A DNA stretch of 25,381 nt from CF-72 sp051006215 (GTDB lineage Bacteria; Chloroflexota; UBA6077; CF-72), in contig JBPCIO010000236.1 of the NCBI GenBank assembly GCA_051006215.1, forward strand, positions 1 through 25,381, read 5' to 3'. Numbering within the stretch: position 1 is the first letter of the stretch; the number at the start of each line of letters is the position of its first letter. The translations under genes and the position numbers were made by a program. A model generated the notes under the pieces. That model was not told the DNA's origin and ran no database searches. It saw only the letters and a program-made list of their open reading frames with translations. Below, piece after piece: positions 14,584 through 21,745 of the stretch.

Positions 14584-15663
14584 ATGCCGACCAGTTTCAA
14601 TGGCTTGGGAATGGGACTCGGCAACTTGTGGCGCCTCGCGGATGCGCGAAGTCGTTCCATTAGCCCTGAGAACTTTTCGGGCGGGCCGGGCCGGGGCGGG
14701 ATGGCTACTGAGGGCACAGGCGCTACCGCGGCGCGTGACCTCGGGCAGGGTTGGAAGATCTCGCCGTCTGTGCAGATCGGGCCCGCCGAGACCTTCGTGC
14801 TCGCCGCGATCGAGGGCCCCGGCGCCATTCAGAGCATGTGGTGCACCGGCCGCAATCTGGGCCGCGACGTCATCCTGAGAATCTATTGGGACAACCAGGC
14901 CCAGCCTTCCGTCGAATGCCCACTCTCCGACTTCTTTGCCTCGGCCTGGGGTGGGTTTGCACAGCTCAGCTCTTTACCCGTGGCCGTCAATCCGAACCAC
15001 GGCATGAATTGCTTTTGGGAGATGCCCTTCAAAACCAGTGCGCGCCTCACGCTGGAGAACCGCGGCCCAGAAACGGGGGTGTGCTACTACCAGATTAATT
15101 ACGCGTTGGCCGAGGTGCCGGACGACGCAGCGTACTTGCACGCCCAGTTCCGGCGGACAAACCCGGTGCCGTATAAGACCGACTACATCCTGCTGGATGG
15201 AGTACGAGGCGCGGGGCACTACGTCGGCACTTACCTCGCCGTCGGCGTCACCAACAACGGCTGGTGGGGCGAAGGCGAGATCAAATTCTTCCTCGACGGC
15301 GACACCGAGTTTCCGACCATCTGTGGTACCGGCACCGAAGACTATTTCGGCGGCGCCTACGACTGGGATGTCGAGGGCCAATACGTGACGTACACGACGC
15401 CCTTTCTCGGCATGCACCAGGTGCTCCGTCCGGACGGACTGTACCAATCGCAGACGCGCTTTGGTATGTACCGCTGGCACATCCCAGACCCGATCCGCTT
15501 CCAGCGCGATGTGCGGGTGAGGCTGCAGGCGCTCGGCTGGCGCAGCGGCCGCCGGTATTTGCCGCTACAGTGCGATATCGCATCGGTAGCCTTCTGGTAC
15601 CAGACACTTCCGACAGCGCCATTCCCTGAGTTACCCGATCGAGACTATCTGGAGATCGTCTAA
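14584..15663 (+). CDS. GH172 (DUF2961) glycoside hydrolase-like protein
   Basis: A 359-residue DUF2961 protein, the family now classed as GH172. Characterised members include a difructose-dianhydride synthase/hydrolase and D-arabinofuranosidases acting on mycobacterial arabinan. The two acidic motifs that hold the catalytic residues are present: NNGWWGEGEIKFFLDGD (E230, E232) and CGTGTEDYFGGAYD (E252). The N-terminal SPENFSGGPGRGG segment is also typical. No signal peptide is visible, so it looks cytoplasmic or exported by another route. No other carbohydrate genes flank it. Likely acts on furanosides, substrate unknown. Confidence 0.85.
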   Translation: MPTSFNGLGMGLGNLWRLADARSRSISPENFSGGPGRGGMATEGTGATAARDLGQGWKISPSVQIGPAETFVLAAIEGPGAIQSMWCTGRNLGRDVILRIYWDNQAQPSVECPLSDFFASAWGGFAQLSSLPVAVNPNHGMNCFWEMPFKTSARLTLENRGPETGVCYYQINYALAEVPDDAAYLHAQFRRTNPVPYKTDYILLDGVRGAGHYVGTYLAVGVTNNGWWGEGEIKFFLDGDTEFPTICGTGTEDYFGGAYDWDVEGQYVTYTTPFLGMHQVLRPDGLYQSQTRFGMYRWHIPDPIRFQRDVRVRLQALGWRSGRRYLPLQCDIASVAFWYQTLPTAPFPELPDRDYLEIV

Positions 15664-15702
15664 ACACACGGGCGCTGATCGGATGCGGGCTAGACTGCCT
15701 GC

Positions 15703-16098
15703 ATGTCAGAAAAGATCCAGAAAACCGATGCCGAGTGGCGACGGGAGCTCACTCCCGAGCAGTACCAGATTCTGCGCCAGAAGGGGACGGAGCGCGCCTT
15801 TAGCGGCGAATTGGCTCACACCAGACAAGCTGGCAAGTATGTGTGCGCCGGGTGCGGCAAGGTCCTTTTTCAGTCTGACGAGAAGTTCGACTCAGGTTCC
15901 GGCTGGCCAAGCTTCTGGGCGCCGGTCGAGGAGGGCGCCGTCGAGACCGAGCAGGACAGGAGTTACGGCATGCTGCGCACCGAGGTGAAGTGCAGCGATT
16001 GTGGCGGCCACCTCGGGCACGTGTTCGACGACGGCCCTCAGCCCACGGGTCTGCGCTACTGCATCAACTCGGCTGCGCTGAAGCACGACCCGAGCTAA
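15703..16098 (+). CDS. msrB: Peptide-methionine (R)-S-oxide reductase
   Basis: A 131-residue MsrB that repairs the R-form of methionine sulfoxide in proteins. The structural zinc Cys pairs are C48/C51 (CAGC) and C97/C100 (CSDC). GSGWPSFW (residues 65-72), GGHLGHVFDDGP and RYCINSAAL with catalytic C120 are all canonical. No MsrA domain is fused and no signal peptide is visible, so it is a cytoplasmic single-domain enzyme. It follows the GH172 gene by 39 bases and may be cotranscribed with it. Confidence 0.96.
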   Translation: MSEKIQKTDAEWRRELTPEQYQILRQKGTERAFSGELAHTRQAGKYVCAGCGKVLFQSDEKFDSGSGWPSFWAPVEEGAVETEQDRSYGMLRTEVKCSDCGGHLGHVFDDGPQPTGLRYCINSAALKHDPS

Positions 16099-16144
16099 AC
16101 CGCCGAGGCTACCTCGCGCAGGTCCGCACGCCGCATCCGACATC

Positions 16145-16176
16145 CTGAGCGACAGCTCGACAGGAGTGCCGCTCAG
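16145..16176. terminator. Possible shared hairpin between msrB and the G1 peptidase gene
   Basis: CTGAGCG and CGCTCAG can form a seven-base-pair stem around an 18-base loop in the short gap between two convergent genes, overlapping the stop codon of the minus-strand gene. The position suits a two-way terminator, but the loop is long and there is no T-run on either side. Confidence 0.3.
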
Positions 16177-17459
16177 TTGACGGGCGGAGGGACGCGGCGC
16201 GAGCGGCCGCCGCCCTGACGGCCGACGGCCGTAGCGGGCGCGTCAGTTCGGGCCACGGAAAATCCGGCGCCGTCCTCGCTCAGGCCCGAGGGCACTGCAA
16301 TGGCTTGGTTCGTGTCGCCGAGCATCGTGATGGCGCGGGCATTCGAGCCAGCGATGGTCAGGCTCTGGCCGTCTTTGACCGTGGAGCCGCCGCTAAAGGC
16401 AATCGAGCCGAAGTTGTCGAGCGGCAACAGGGCCCCACGACCGCTGCTCGGCGCCTCCTCCACCCATTCGGCGGAGGAATGCGAGGATGCGTACTGTTCG
16501 GTGGTGTTGTACGTCTGGCCAGTCGTGTTGTTGGTGAAGGCAATCAGCCAGTGATCCGGTGACTCCTCGGAGATGGCGACTGTCACCGAATCACCAGCAT
16601 GCACCCGCAGCGGCACGGCGCGCGACGAACGTGGCAGCATTTCGACCCAGGCTTCGTATTGGGTACTGCCCGAGCCGCTCACGGTCTGTTGGGTACCAGC
16701 TTGAATCAGATCGTGGCTGCGCACGCCGCCGATCCCGACCCAGGCTGCGTCGATTCCAAAGCTCCTGTCGGGGCTAAACTGCGGCACGCCCCACGTACCG
16801 CTCACCGAGGTGTACCCGCCGCCGCCCGTAGCCGCATAACCCGACCAGTTGTGGGATGTGTTCTGGTTGTCAGGGATGCCCGGGAACGGCAGTTCAGGTG
16901 GCGGCGTCGTGGTACTGGGACCAGGCCGACCGGTGACCTGGGTCTCGTCGGGATGCGCGTCCGACTTGATCTTCCAGGTCCCGTTGTCGAGGACCAGGCT
17001 GTACTCATTTCGATCTCGTGCTTGATCGACTGTGCCGTCCGCCAGGGTTGTGGACCACGTCTCGTAGGTCGTCGCCGTGGCCGACGAACCGTCTATTGCA
17101 ACAGCACCCCACTCCAGTTTGACCAGCTTGATGCTGGTGACACCACCGTTGAGCAGATCCTGGTTGATCTGGACGAGCTCCTGGTAGTGGTCGCTCGTGA
17201 GCGTATCGGCCATTGCCGACGGGTCGCGCGTCGCGATCGCCTGCACCTGTTCGTCGTTGCTACGCTGGATGACCTGCTGGATTGCGGCTGTGTCGGCCTG
17301 GTCGGCCGCCTCCACAATACGTACCGCCGCCGCGCCGCCGGAGCCGGCGATCGATGTAAGTACGTCAAGCGGGAAGAGCTCGCCCAGCCGGCCGTTCAGA
17401 CCGGCCGCGAGCATGACCAGAACGGCGAGGACCAGCAGTCCCCTGGCGAAGCGCTTCAT
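16173..17459 (-). CDS. Secreted NTF2-like / peptidase G1 (glutamic peptidase) fusion
   Basis: A 428-residue exported protein. Residues 5-22 are a signal peptide or anchor (LLVLAVLVMLAAG). Residues about 58-170 look like an NTF2/SnoaL-type domain (IQQVIQRSNDEQVQAI ... NEYSLVLDNGTWKIKSDAH). A Pro/Thr linker (180-195) leads to a peptidase G1 (eqolisin) domain at 200-405: NWSGYA, WVGIGG, HDLIQAG, YEAWVEMLP and SAEWVEEAP. By alignment with scytalidoglutamic peptidase (Q53, E136), the catalytic Gln is Q253 and the catalytic Glu is E335; both are present. Such enzymes usually cleave proteins at acid pH. The Arg-rich tail (GRSRRVPPPVN) is unusual. An AAGGA ribosome-binding stretch precedes ATG 17459. 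The NTF2-like part may serve as propeptide or chaperone. Confidence 0.85.
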   Translation of the reverse strand: MKRFARGLLVLAVLVMLAAGLNGRLGELFPLDVLTSIAGSGGAAAVRIVEAADQADTAAIQQVIQRSNDEQVQAIATRDPSAMADTLTSDHYQELVQINQDLLNGGVTSIKLVKLEWGAVAIDGSSATATTYETWSTTLADGTVDQARDRNEYSLVLDNGTWKIKSDAHPDETQVTGRPGPSTTTPPPELPFPGIPDNQNTSHNWSGYAATGGGGYTSVSGTWGVPQFSPDRSFGIDAAWVGIGGVRSHDLIQAGTQQTVSGSGSTQYEAWVEMLPRSSRAVPLRVHAGDSVTVAISEESPDHWLIAFTNNTTGQTYNTTEQYASSHSSAEWVEEAPSSGRGALLPLDNFGSIAFSGGSTVKDGQSLTIAGSNARAITMLGDTNQAIAVPSGLSEDGAGFSVARTDAPATAVGRQGGGRSRRVPPPVN

Positions 17460-17507
17460 GGATCGGCAATCCTTCTGTGCTCAGTGTGGCCCAGCTGTAT
17501 TAACGGC

Positions 17508-17538
17508 GTGACAATTACCGGTTGTGTTCGGGTGTAAA
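17508..17538 (+). promoter_or_regulatory. Candidate promoter for the zinc-ribbon/MBL-fold gene
   Basis: GTGACA (-35-like, five of six) at 17508-17513 and TGTAAA (-10-like, four of six) at 17533-17538 are separated by 19 bases. This is longer than ideal, so support is modest. If real, transcription would start near 17545, which favours the GTG start at 17554 over the upstream GTG at 17524. Confidence 0.3.
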
Positions 17539-17553
17539 GGTACCCTGGTTGGT

Positions 17554-18378
17554 GTGACCCTCACCCCGTTCATCTGTCGGACGTGTGGCGTCCAGTACGC
17601 GCCCAGCCAGCGTTCACCTGAGCATTGCCCGATTTGTGAGGACGAGCGCCAGTACGTTGGCTGGACCGGCCAACAATGGACCACCCTCGAGGAGCTGGTC
17701 GCCGCGGGGCACCGCAACACGGTCGAAGAGCTCGAACCGGGACTGCTGCACATCGCCACCCGCCCGCCAATAGCTATCGGCCAACGCGCGCTCGTCGTGC
17801 AGACGCCAAGCGGCAACGTCATGTGGGACTGCGTCAGTGTGGTGGACGACGAGTCCATCAAGGCGCTCGCCGCGCGGGGAGGGCTGAGCGCGATCGCTAT
17901 TTCGCACCCGCACTTTTACGCCAGCATGGCCACCTGGAGCGCTGCGTTCGGCGATTGCCCGGTGTTCATTCATGCTGCCGACTCTGAGTGGGTTCAGTAT
18001 CTGACGCCCGGATTGAAGTTGTGGCAGGGCCAGACCCAGGCGGTGCTGCCGGGGGTGACGCTGATCAACACGGGCGGCCACTTCGAGGGTTCCACCGCGC
18101 TGCACTGGGCAGGTGGCGATGCTGGACGCGGCCTGCTCCTGGTGGGCGATTCGCTAACAGTGGTCATGGACCGTCGCTATCTGAGCTTCATGTACAGCTA
18201 CCCCAACCTCATTCCACTGCCGGCAGCATCCGTGCGCCGCATCGCAGACAGCGTCCGACCCTTCGCCTTCGAACGCATTTATGGCGCCTGGGATGGCCGG
18301 CAGGTGAGCTCGGGCGGTAAGGACGCCGTCGGCCGCTCGGCCGAGCGCTATATCCGCTTCCTCGAACATCTACCCTGA
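17554..18378 (+). CDS. Zinc-ribbon / metallo-beta-lactamase-fold hydrolase
   Basis: About 274 residues from GTG 17554; the frame is open to GTG 17524, but the shorter start places the zinc ribbon at the N-terminus as MTLTPFICRTCG. Two CxxC pairs (CRTC and CPIC) form the ribbon and lead into DERQYVGWTGQQW. The metallo-beta-lactamase-fold core follows: QTPSGNVMWDC, then AIAISHPHFYASM where the family motif HxHxDH should be, GGHFEGSTALHW, LLVGDSL, and FMYSYPNLIPLP. Only the first two His of the motif remain (HPH), with no Asp-His, though the later His (GGHFEGS) and Asp (VGDSL) positions are kept. It belongs to a widespread uncharacterised family with this signature. Substrate unknown. Confidence 0.75.
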   Translation: MTLTPFICRTCGVQYAPSQRSPEHCPICEDERQYVGWTGQQWTTLEELVAAGHRNTVEELEPGLLHIATRPPIAIGQRALVVQTPSGNVMWDCVSVVDDESIKALAARGGLSAIAISHPHFYASMATWSAAFGDCPVFIHAADSEWVQYLTPGLKLWQGQTQAVLPGVTLINTGGHFEGSTALHWAGGDAGRGLLLVGDSLTVVMDRRYLSFMYSYPNLIPLPAASVRRIADSVRPFAFERIYGAWDGRQVSSGGKDAVGRSAERYIRFLEHLP

Positions 18379-18419
18379 GCGCACCGAAGCGCACCCGATA
18401 TGTCATGCTTGGTCAGTGA

Positions 18420-18872
18420 ATGCTGCGTTGGCTGCTGCGTATCTGGAGACCACTCCCCGCACCGCTCAAACAGCTGTACCTGCGGCTGCGCTACGGATGG
18501 TATGGCGTGGGTGTGGCTGCGCTGATTCGCGACGAGTGCGGACGGATCCTACTCGTCCATCGCACCTATAGCGACGACGAGCCATGGGCGCTCCCAGGCG
18601 GCTGGCTGGAAGGCAGCGAGCCGTTCGAAGCCGCCCTCGAACGTGAGCTCCTCGAGGAGACGGGCCTACGCATACGGGTCGGACAGGTCAGCAGCGTCGA
18701 ACGCGCCGGCTTCGCGGTCGTGCTGTTGATGAACGCCGAGCTACTCGACCCTGCGAGTGCGTTTAGGCCCAGTGCCGAAGGGTCAGAAGTCGCATGGTTC
18801 GAGGCCGCCGAGGTGCGACACCTCTCCGGCGTGAACGCGCGTCTGCTACGCCGCGGGCTCGCCCGGAACTGA
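18420..18872 (+). CDS. Nudix hydrolase
   Basis: A 150-residue Nudix-fold hydrolase that cleaves nucleoside diphosphates linked to another group. The 23-residue Nudix box GX5EX7REUXEEXGU is complete: G61, E67, R75, E76, E79, E80, G82, L83. The N-terminal 25 residues (MLRWLLRIWRPLPAPLKQLYLRLRY, split here as a basic, amphipathic leader) precede the core and could contact membrane. The substrate cannot be read from the sequence. The gene is 41 bases after the MBL-fold gene and ends one base from the convergent slipin gene. Confidence 0.93.
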   Translation: MLRWLLRIWRPLPAPLKQLYLRLRYGWYGVGVAALIRDECGRILLVHRTYSDDEPWALPGGWLEGSEPFEAALERELLEETGLRIRVGQVSSVERAGFAVVLLMNAELLDPASAFRPSAEGSEVAWFEAAEVRHLSGVNARLLRRGLARN

Positions 18873-18873
18873 T

Positions 18874-19704
18874 CTAAGACCTTTCCGCGGGCGCCACGGG
18901 TGAGTTCTTCTGGGCATCCGGTGCGAGTTGTCCGAGTGCGGAGATGCCGCCGATGACACCCAGGTTCATAGAATCGAGTGCGGAGGAGGGGACCACGATG
19001 ACCGTGGATAGACCGCTGCGCATGGTCTCGTACAGCATGTTCATGCCCCGCAGATGAAGCGCAGTTGGGTGGGCTCGGTACAGCTCGCCTGCCTCTGCGA
19101 ACTGCTTGGCGACCAGGATCTCGCTCTCGCCGAGAATGACGCGGGCTTGTTTTTCGCGCTCGGCCTGGGCCATCCGGGACAACGCGTACTGCAGGTTATC
19201 CGGCACCTTGATGTCGCGTAGCTGGACCGACTGGACCTTGATGCCCCATGGCTCAGTCTGCTCGTCCAGGGTGACAGTCAATTGCTCGTCGAGCTCGCGC
19301 CGCTGCGAGAGCACCGTCGACAGGTCGTTGCGTCCGATGATGTCACGCAGGCCGCCCTGGGCAGCACCCATCACCGCTTGCGTGAAGTTGACGAACTGGA
19401 TCGCAACACGGCCGGCGTCGACGATACGCCAGTACATGATGGCATCCACAGTCACAGAGGCACCGTCCTTGGTGAGCGTCTGCTCTGCCATGAAAGGGGT
19501 AGTCGTTACACGCGTGTCGATGGTGAACGGCGTCTGCTCGATGTAGGGCAGCAAGAAGAAAATGCCGGGCCCGCGCACGCCGCCGAAGCGGCCGAGCCGC
19601 AGGACCACCTTGCGCTCCCACTCGTTGCAGATCCGCAGCGAGGACAGGATGGTGACGATGACGAGTACGGCGACAATCAGGATGCCGATCGAAGTTGGTT
19701 GCAC
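18874..19704 (-). CDS. Slipin (stomatin/prohibitin-like SPFH protein)
   Basis: A 276-residue SPFH/Band 7 protein. From GTG 19704 (VQPTSIGILIVAVLVIVTIL) it has one N-terminal membrane helix at about residues 6-22. The SPFH domain follows (EWERKVVLRLGRFGGVRGPGIFFLLPYIEQ, given in part: RFGGVRGPGIFF and IDTRVTTTP), then a coiled-coil flotillin-like stretch (SRMAQAEREKQARVILGESE). The frame is open to 19782, but the extra 26 residues do not look like protein N-terminus, and the helix begins at 19704. Slipins organise membrane microdomains and are often paired with NfeD; no NfeD or protease partner is adjacent here. The family call is secure, the role general. Confidence 0.9.
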   Translation of the reverse strand: MQPTSIGILIVAVLVIVTILSSLRICNEWERKVVLRLGRFGGVRGPGIFFLLPYIEQTPFTIDTRVTTTPFMAEQTLTKDGASVTVDAIMYWRIVDAGRVAIQFVNFTQAVMGAAQGGLRDIIGRNDLSTVLSQRRELDEQLTVTLDEQTEPWGIKVQSVQLRDIKVPDNLQYALSRMAQAEREKQARVILGESEILVAKQFAEAGELYRAHPTALHLRGMNMLYETMRSGLSTVIVVPSSALDSMNLGVIGGISALGQLAPDAQKNSPVAPAERS

Positions 19705-19977
19705 GAAGATGGCCCCAGGACGATAGAGAGTGGCCGCAGTGTACCCCGGCCGGGACAGACCCGAAGGCAACATCCGGCCCAATCTGCTCGCAACGACTTC
19801 TCAACGTTAGGCGCCCACACTGGGACCTGCAGCGGGCTTACCGCTGTCGCAAACGCGTCTCCATTTGGCGGTGGACCTTGACGCCGCCGCGATTCGAAGT
19901 CACGCTACATGTGGGCAGGATCGACTGACACGCTGAGCGCCCTCGGCCGAGGCCGATTCTGCCCGAAAAAGGGGAAG

Positions 19978-20580
19978 GTGGATCGTATTCTGACAGCAGC
20001 ATCAATCCTGGGCCGACCGCCCGGGCATTCTGCGCAGTTCACCGCGACCCCGTACGTGCTGCGGCGCGTCAAACGACTGATCTGGTTTGCGCTCGTAGCC
20101 TGCGTCGCGCTGGTTGGCACGCTGCAGGGTAACCAGGAGCTCCCTCAGCAGCTAAGCGTTCGCCTGGCGCTGGCGGTCATTCTGGTCGCGAGCTGGGCAA
20201 TCGTGATGCACATCACGGTGTACGTGCGGGCCGAAGACGCCCGGAGGGCGAGCGAATCCGAAGCCGCCCGACTCGAAGGCGCGCGGCTGACAGCCAGCGC
20301 CATGCAGGACCGCATCGCCAACAAATTGTCGCTGACGGTCGGCTACGCGGAGTTTCTGGTGACCGATCCGCGCATGCCCGAGGACTTGCGCGAGCATGCC
20401 CAGCGTGCCATCGACGGCGCCCGAGCCGCGGCTGAACAGATGAGCGACCTCAAGCGGCTGACGCGGCAGCAGTATGAGACGTGCCTGAACGTCAACGGGG
20501 CCGACCCGAAGACACCTGGTGCGTACGACTCGGACAAACTGCGCGACCTGATGCGGCCGCTCAAAGGCGACTCGATCTGA
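19978..20580 (+). CDS. Two-helix membrane protein with degenerate histidine-kinase dimerisation segment
   Basis: Two transmembrane helices (LIWFALVACVALVGTLQ and LALAVILVASWAIVMHITV) are followed by a coiled coil. Then comes a stretch like the DHp helix pair of sensor kinases: IANKLSLTVGYAEFL, DPRMPEDLREHAQRAIDGARAAAEQMSDL. In kinases this reads roughly LAHEL..PLT...GYAELL, so the phospho-acceptor His is Asn and the next Glu is Lys. No HATPase domain follows; the protein ends within 45 residues. It cannot be an active kinase as seen. The start is uncertain: GTG 19978 has an AAGGGG stretch before it, GTG 20056 starts closer to the first helix, and the frame is open to ATG 19909. Function unknown. 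Confidence 0.65.
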   Translation: MDRILTAASILGRPPGHSAQFTATPYVLRRVKRLIWFALVACVALVGTLQGNQELPQQLSVRLALAVILVASWAIVMHITVYVRAEDARRASESEAARLEGARLTASAMQDRIANKLSLTVGYAEFLVTDPRMPEDLREHAQRAIDGARAAAEQMSDLKRLTRQQYETCLNVNGADPKTPGAYDSDKLRDLMRPLKGDSI

Positions 20581-20584
20581 GCTA

Positions 20585-21193
20585 TCAGCCGGCCGGCGCC
20601 GGTCGGCTGCGCGCGACGACGGCCGTGAGCCCGCGTGCGGCGCGGGCACCGTCGAGTTGAGACACCGGCAGCAAATTGAAGATGCCCGCGACGAAGTTGC
20701 TCAGCGCTGGGAACCCAGCTGCCACCCGCAACGGCTCGTTGTCGTACGGCAGCATGTTCCAGGCCACCACCAGCGCACTCGCGACTAGAAGGTGGCTCAG
20801 CGGGCCGGCAATTGCGATCAGCACCTGGTCAGCCGAGTGCCTGGGTTTGCCACTGGAGCGGCGAACCGCCGCTGCCACCCCGTACAGCGTGATTCGCGAC
20901 ACGGGCTTTCCGCACACCACCGCTACCCCGGCATGCGCCAGTTCGTGGAGCAGCGCTGTCAGGCCGTCCATGACGGCGACGGTGGCAGCCACCAGCCAGT
21001 ACACCGAAGCCGTCCAGCCGGGAAAGATTCTGGGGAACAACGCCTGTGCCAGCAGCGCAGCCACGGCAAAGACGGTGAGAGGAAACAACAGGTGCAGATT
21101 GATTTCGATACGCTGGTCATCGCCTGCGCTAAGCCAGCCGCTCCACACTATGCCCGCCTGCAGGCCACGATGACGGAGGAAGGGGAGGGACAA
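20585..21193 (-). CDS. M50 (site-2 protease family) membrane metalloprotease
   Basis: A 202-residue membrane protein with zinc motif HELAH (residues 83-87, LLHELAHAGVAVVCG) inside a hydrophobic helix and the second M50 motif NLLPVSQLDGARA (Asp181). IAIAGPLSHLLVA (127-137) is the usual central helix of this family. These enzymes cut transmembrane substrates within the membrane, often anti-sigma factors. Only about 20 residues follow the LDG motif, so it is near the minimum size for an active core; no PDZ or CBS domain is attached. It ends four bases from the convergent membrane protein gene. The substrate is unknown. The first 25 residues may be too long if translation starts later. Confidence 0.85.
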   Translation of the reverse strand: MSLPFLRHRGLQAGIVWSGWLSAGDDQRIEINLHLLFPLTVFAVAALLAQALFPRIFPGWTASVYWLVAATVAVMDGLTALLHELAHAGVAVVCGKPVSRITLYGVAAAVRRSSGKPRHSADQVLIAIAGPLSHLLVASALVVAWNMLPYDNEPLRVAAGFPALSNFVAGIFNLLPVSQLDGARAARGLTAVVARSRPAPAG

Positions 21194-21515
21194 GGTTCAG
21201 CAGGGCGAGCGGAGACCCCAACAGCGCCATCAGTAGAGGGAGGCACGAAACGTACCTCGTGGACGCAACGCTTTCTCAACCCGGGCTTCACAACCAGAGG
21301 CAGAACGGCAACGCCGCTGAACTATGGTTCCCACCAGGCACGCCGAAAGGCTGCATTCCGGGCATTGACGATTCGAGTGCAGGAGGAGGACACTTCGCAC
21401 CTCTCGACGCTGTCGACAAATACCTGCGCACCGGAATAGTTCTCGGTCTCCGTGGACGGACCGCCGTACCACCGCACGAGGCCGCACACTCCATCAACCT
21501 CGGGGGTTTCGGCGC
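21194..21515 (+). other. Intergenic leader upstream of the flp pilin gene
   Basis: A 322-base gap between the divergent M50 and flp genes. An 86-codon plus-strand frame (21259-21519) crosses most of it and overlaps the pilin start as ATGA. Its codon third positions are much less GC-biased than the neighbouring genes and its product has no recognisable feature, so I do not call it a gene. Short self-complementary pieces occur (CGGCAACGCCG, GCCGAAAGGC). A candidate pilin promoter is listed separately. No known riboswitch class was recognised. Confidence 0.5.
21413..21440 (+). promoter_or_regulatory. Candidate promoter of the tad/flp operon
   Basis: TCGACA (-35, five of six) and AATAGT (-10, four of six) are separated by 16 bases, about 75 bases before the flp ATG. 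The spacing and position are plausible, but the match is moderate and no transcript data are available. Confidence 0.35.
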
Positions 21516-21686
21516 ATGAATGCAATTCAGCAATTTATTCGTGAAGAAGACGGTCAGGACGTTGTCGAGTACGGCTTGTTGATCGCCACCATCGCCATCG
21601 TCGTGCTGGTTGGGATCAGCTTCTTCGGCACCCAGATTTCAGCCTGGTTTCAGGCGCTGGCGCAACGCATCACCACGAACACCTAG
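21516..21686 (+). CDS. flp: Flp/Fap-type type IVb pilin
   Basis: A 56-residue prepilin. The short leader MNAIQQFIREEDG is followed by the Flp processing motif G13-QDVVEYGLL, with Glu at +5 after cleavage, and a long hydrophobic helix (LIATIAIVVLVGISFFG). The rest is a short tail with an amphipathic SAWFQALAQRI. It is the structural subunit of Tad pili, used for tight adherence, and is cut by the A24 prepilin peptidase encoded just downstream. A GGGGG stretch lies about ten bases before ATG 21516. A strong hairpin follows the gene. Confidence 0.93.
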   Translation: MNAIQQFIREEDGQDVVEYGLLIATIAIVVLVGISFFGTQISAWFQALAQRITTNT

Positions 21687-21693
21687 GCAGAGT

Positions 21694-21731
21694 GTGCCGC
21701 CCGCTCATTGCTTGGGGGCGGTGTGCGGCAC
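21694..21731 (+). terminator. Intercistronic hairpin after the pilin gene
   Basis: GTGCCGC (21694-21700) pairs with GCGGCAC (21725-21731), and directly inside it CCGCTC (21701-21706) pairs with GGGCGG (21716-21721) with one G-U pair, a 3-base bulge and a 9-base loop. No U-run follows. It sits between the pilin stop and the prepilin peptidase start, where partial termination or message stabilisation would keep pilin in excess. Confidence 0.55.
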
Positions 21732-21745
21732 CTGCCACGACGTGC

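Noticed and set aside
21258..21360. c-di-GMP-type riboswitch upstream of flp (GGACGCAA and GAAA pieces)
   Set aside because: The pieces are in the wrong order and the GGGCAAACC-type segment is missing.
21259..21519. 86-codon frame overlapping the flp start as ATGA
   Set aside because: Third codon positions lack the strong GC bias of real genes here, the product has no recognisable feature, and flp has its own ribosome-binding stretch. Kept only as a note on the leader region.
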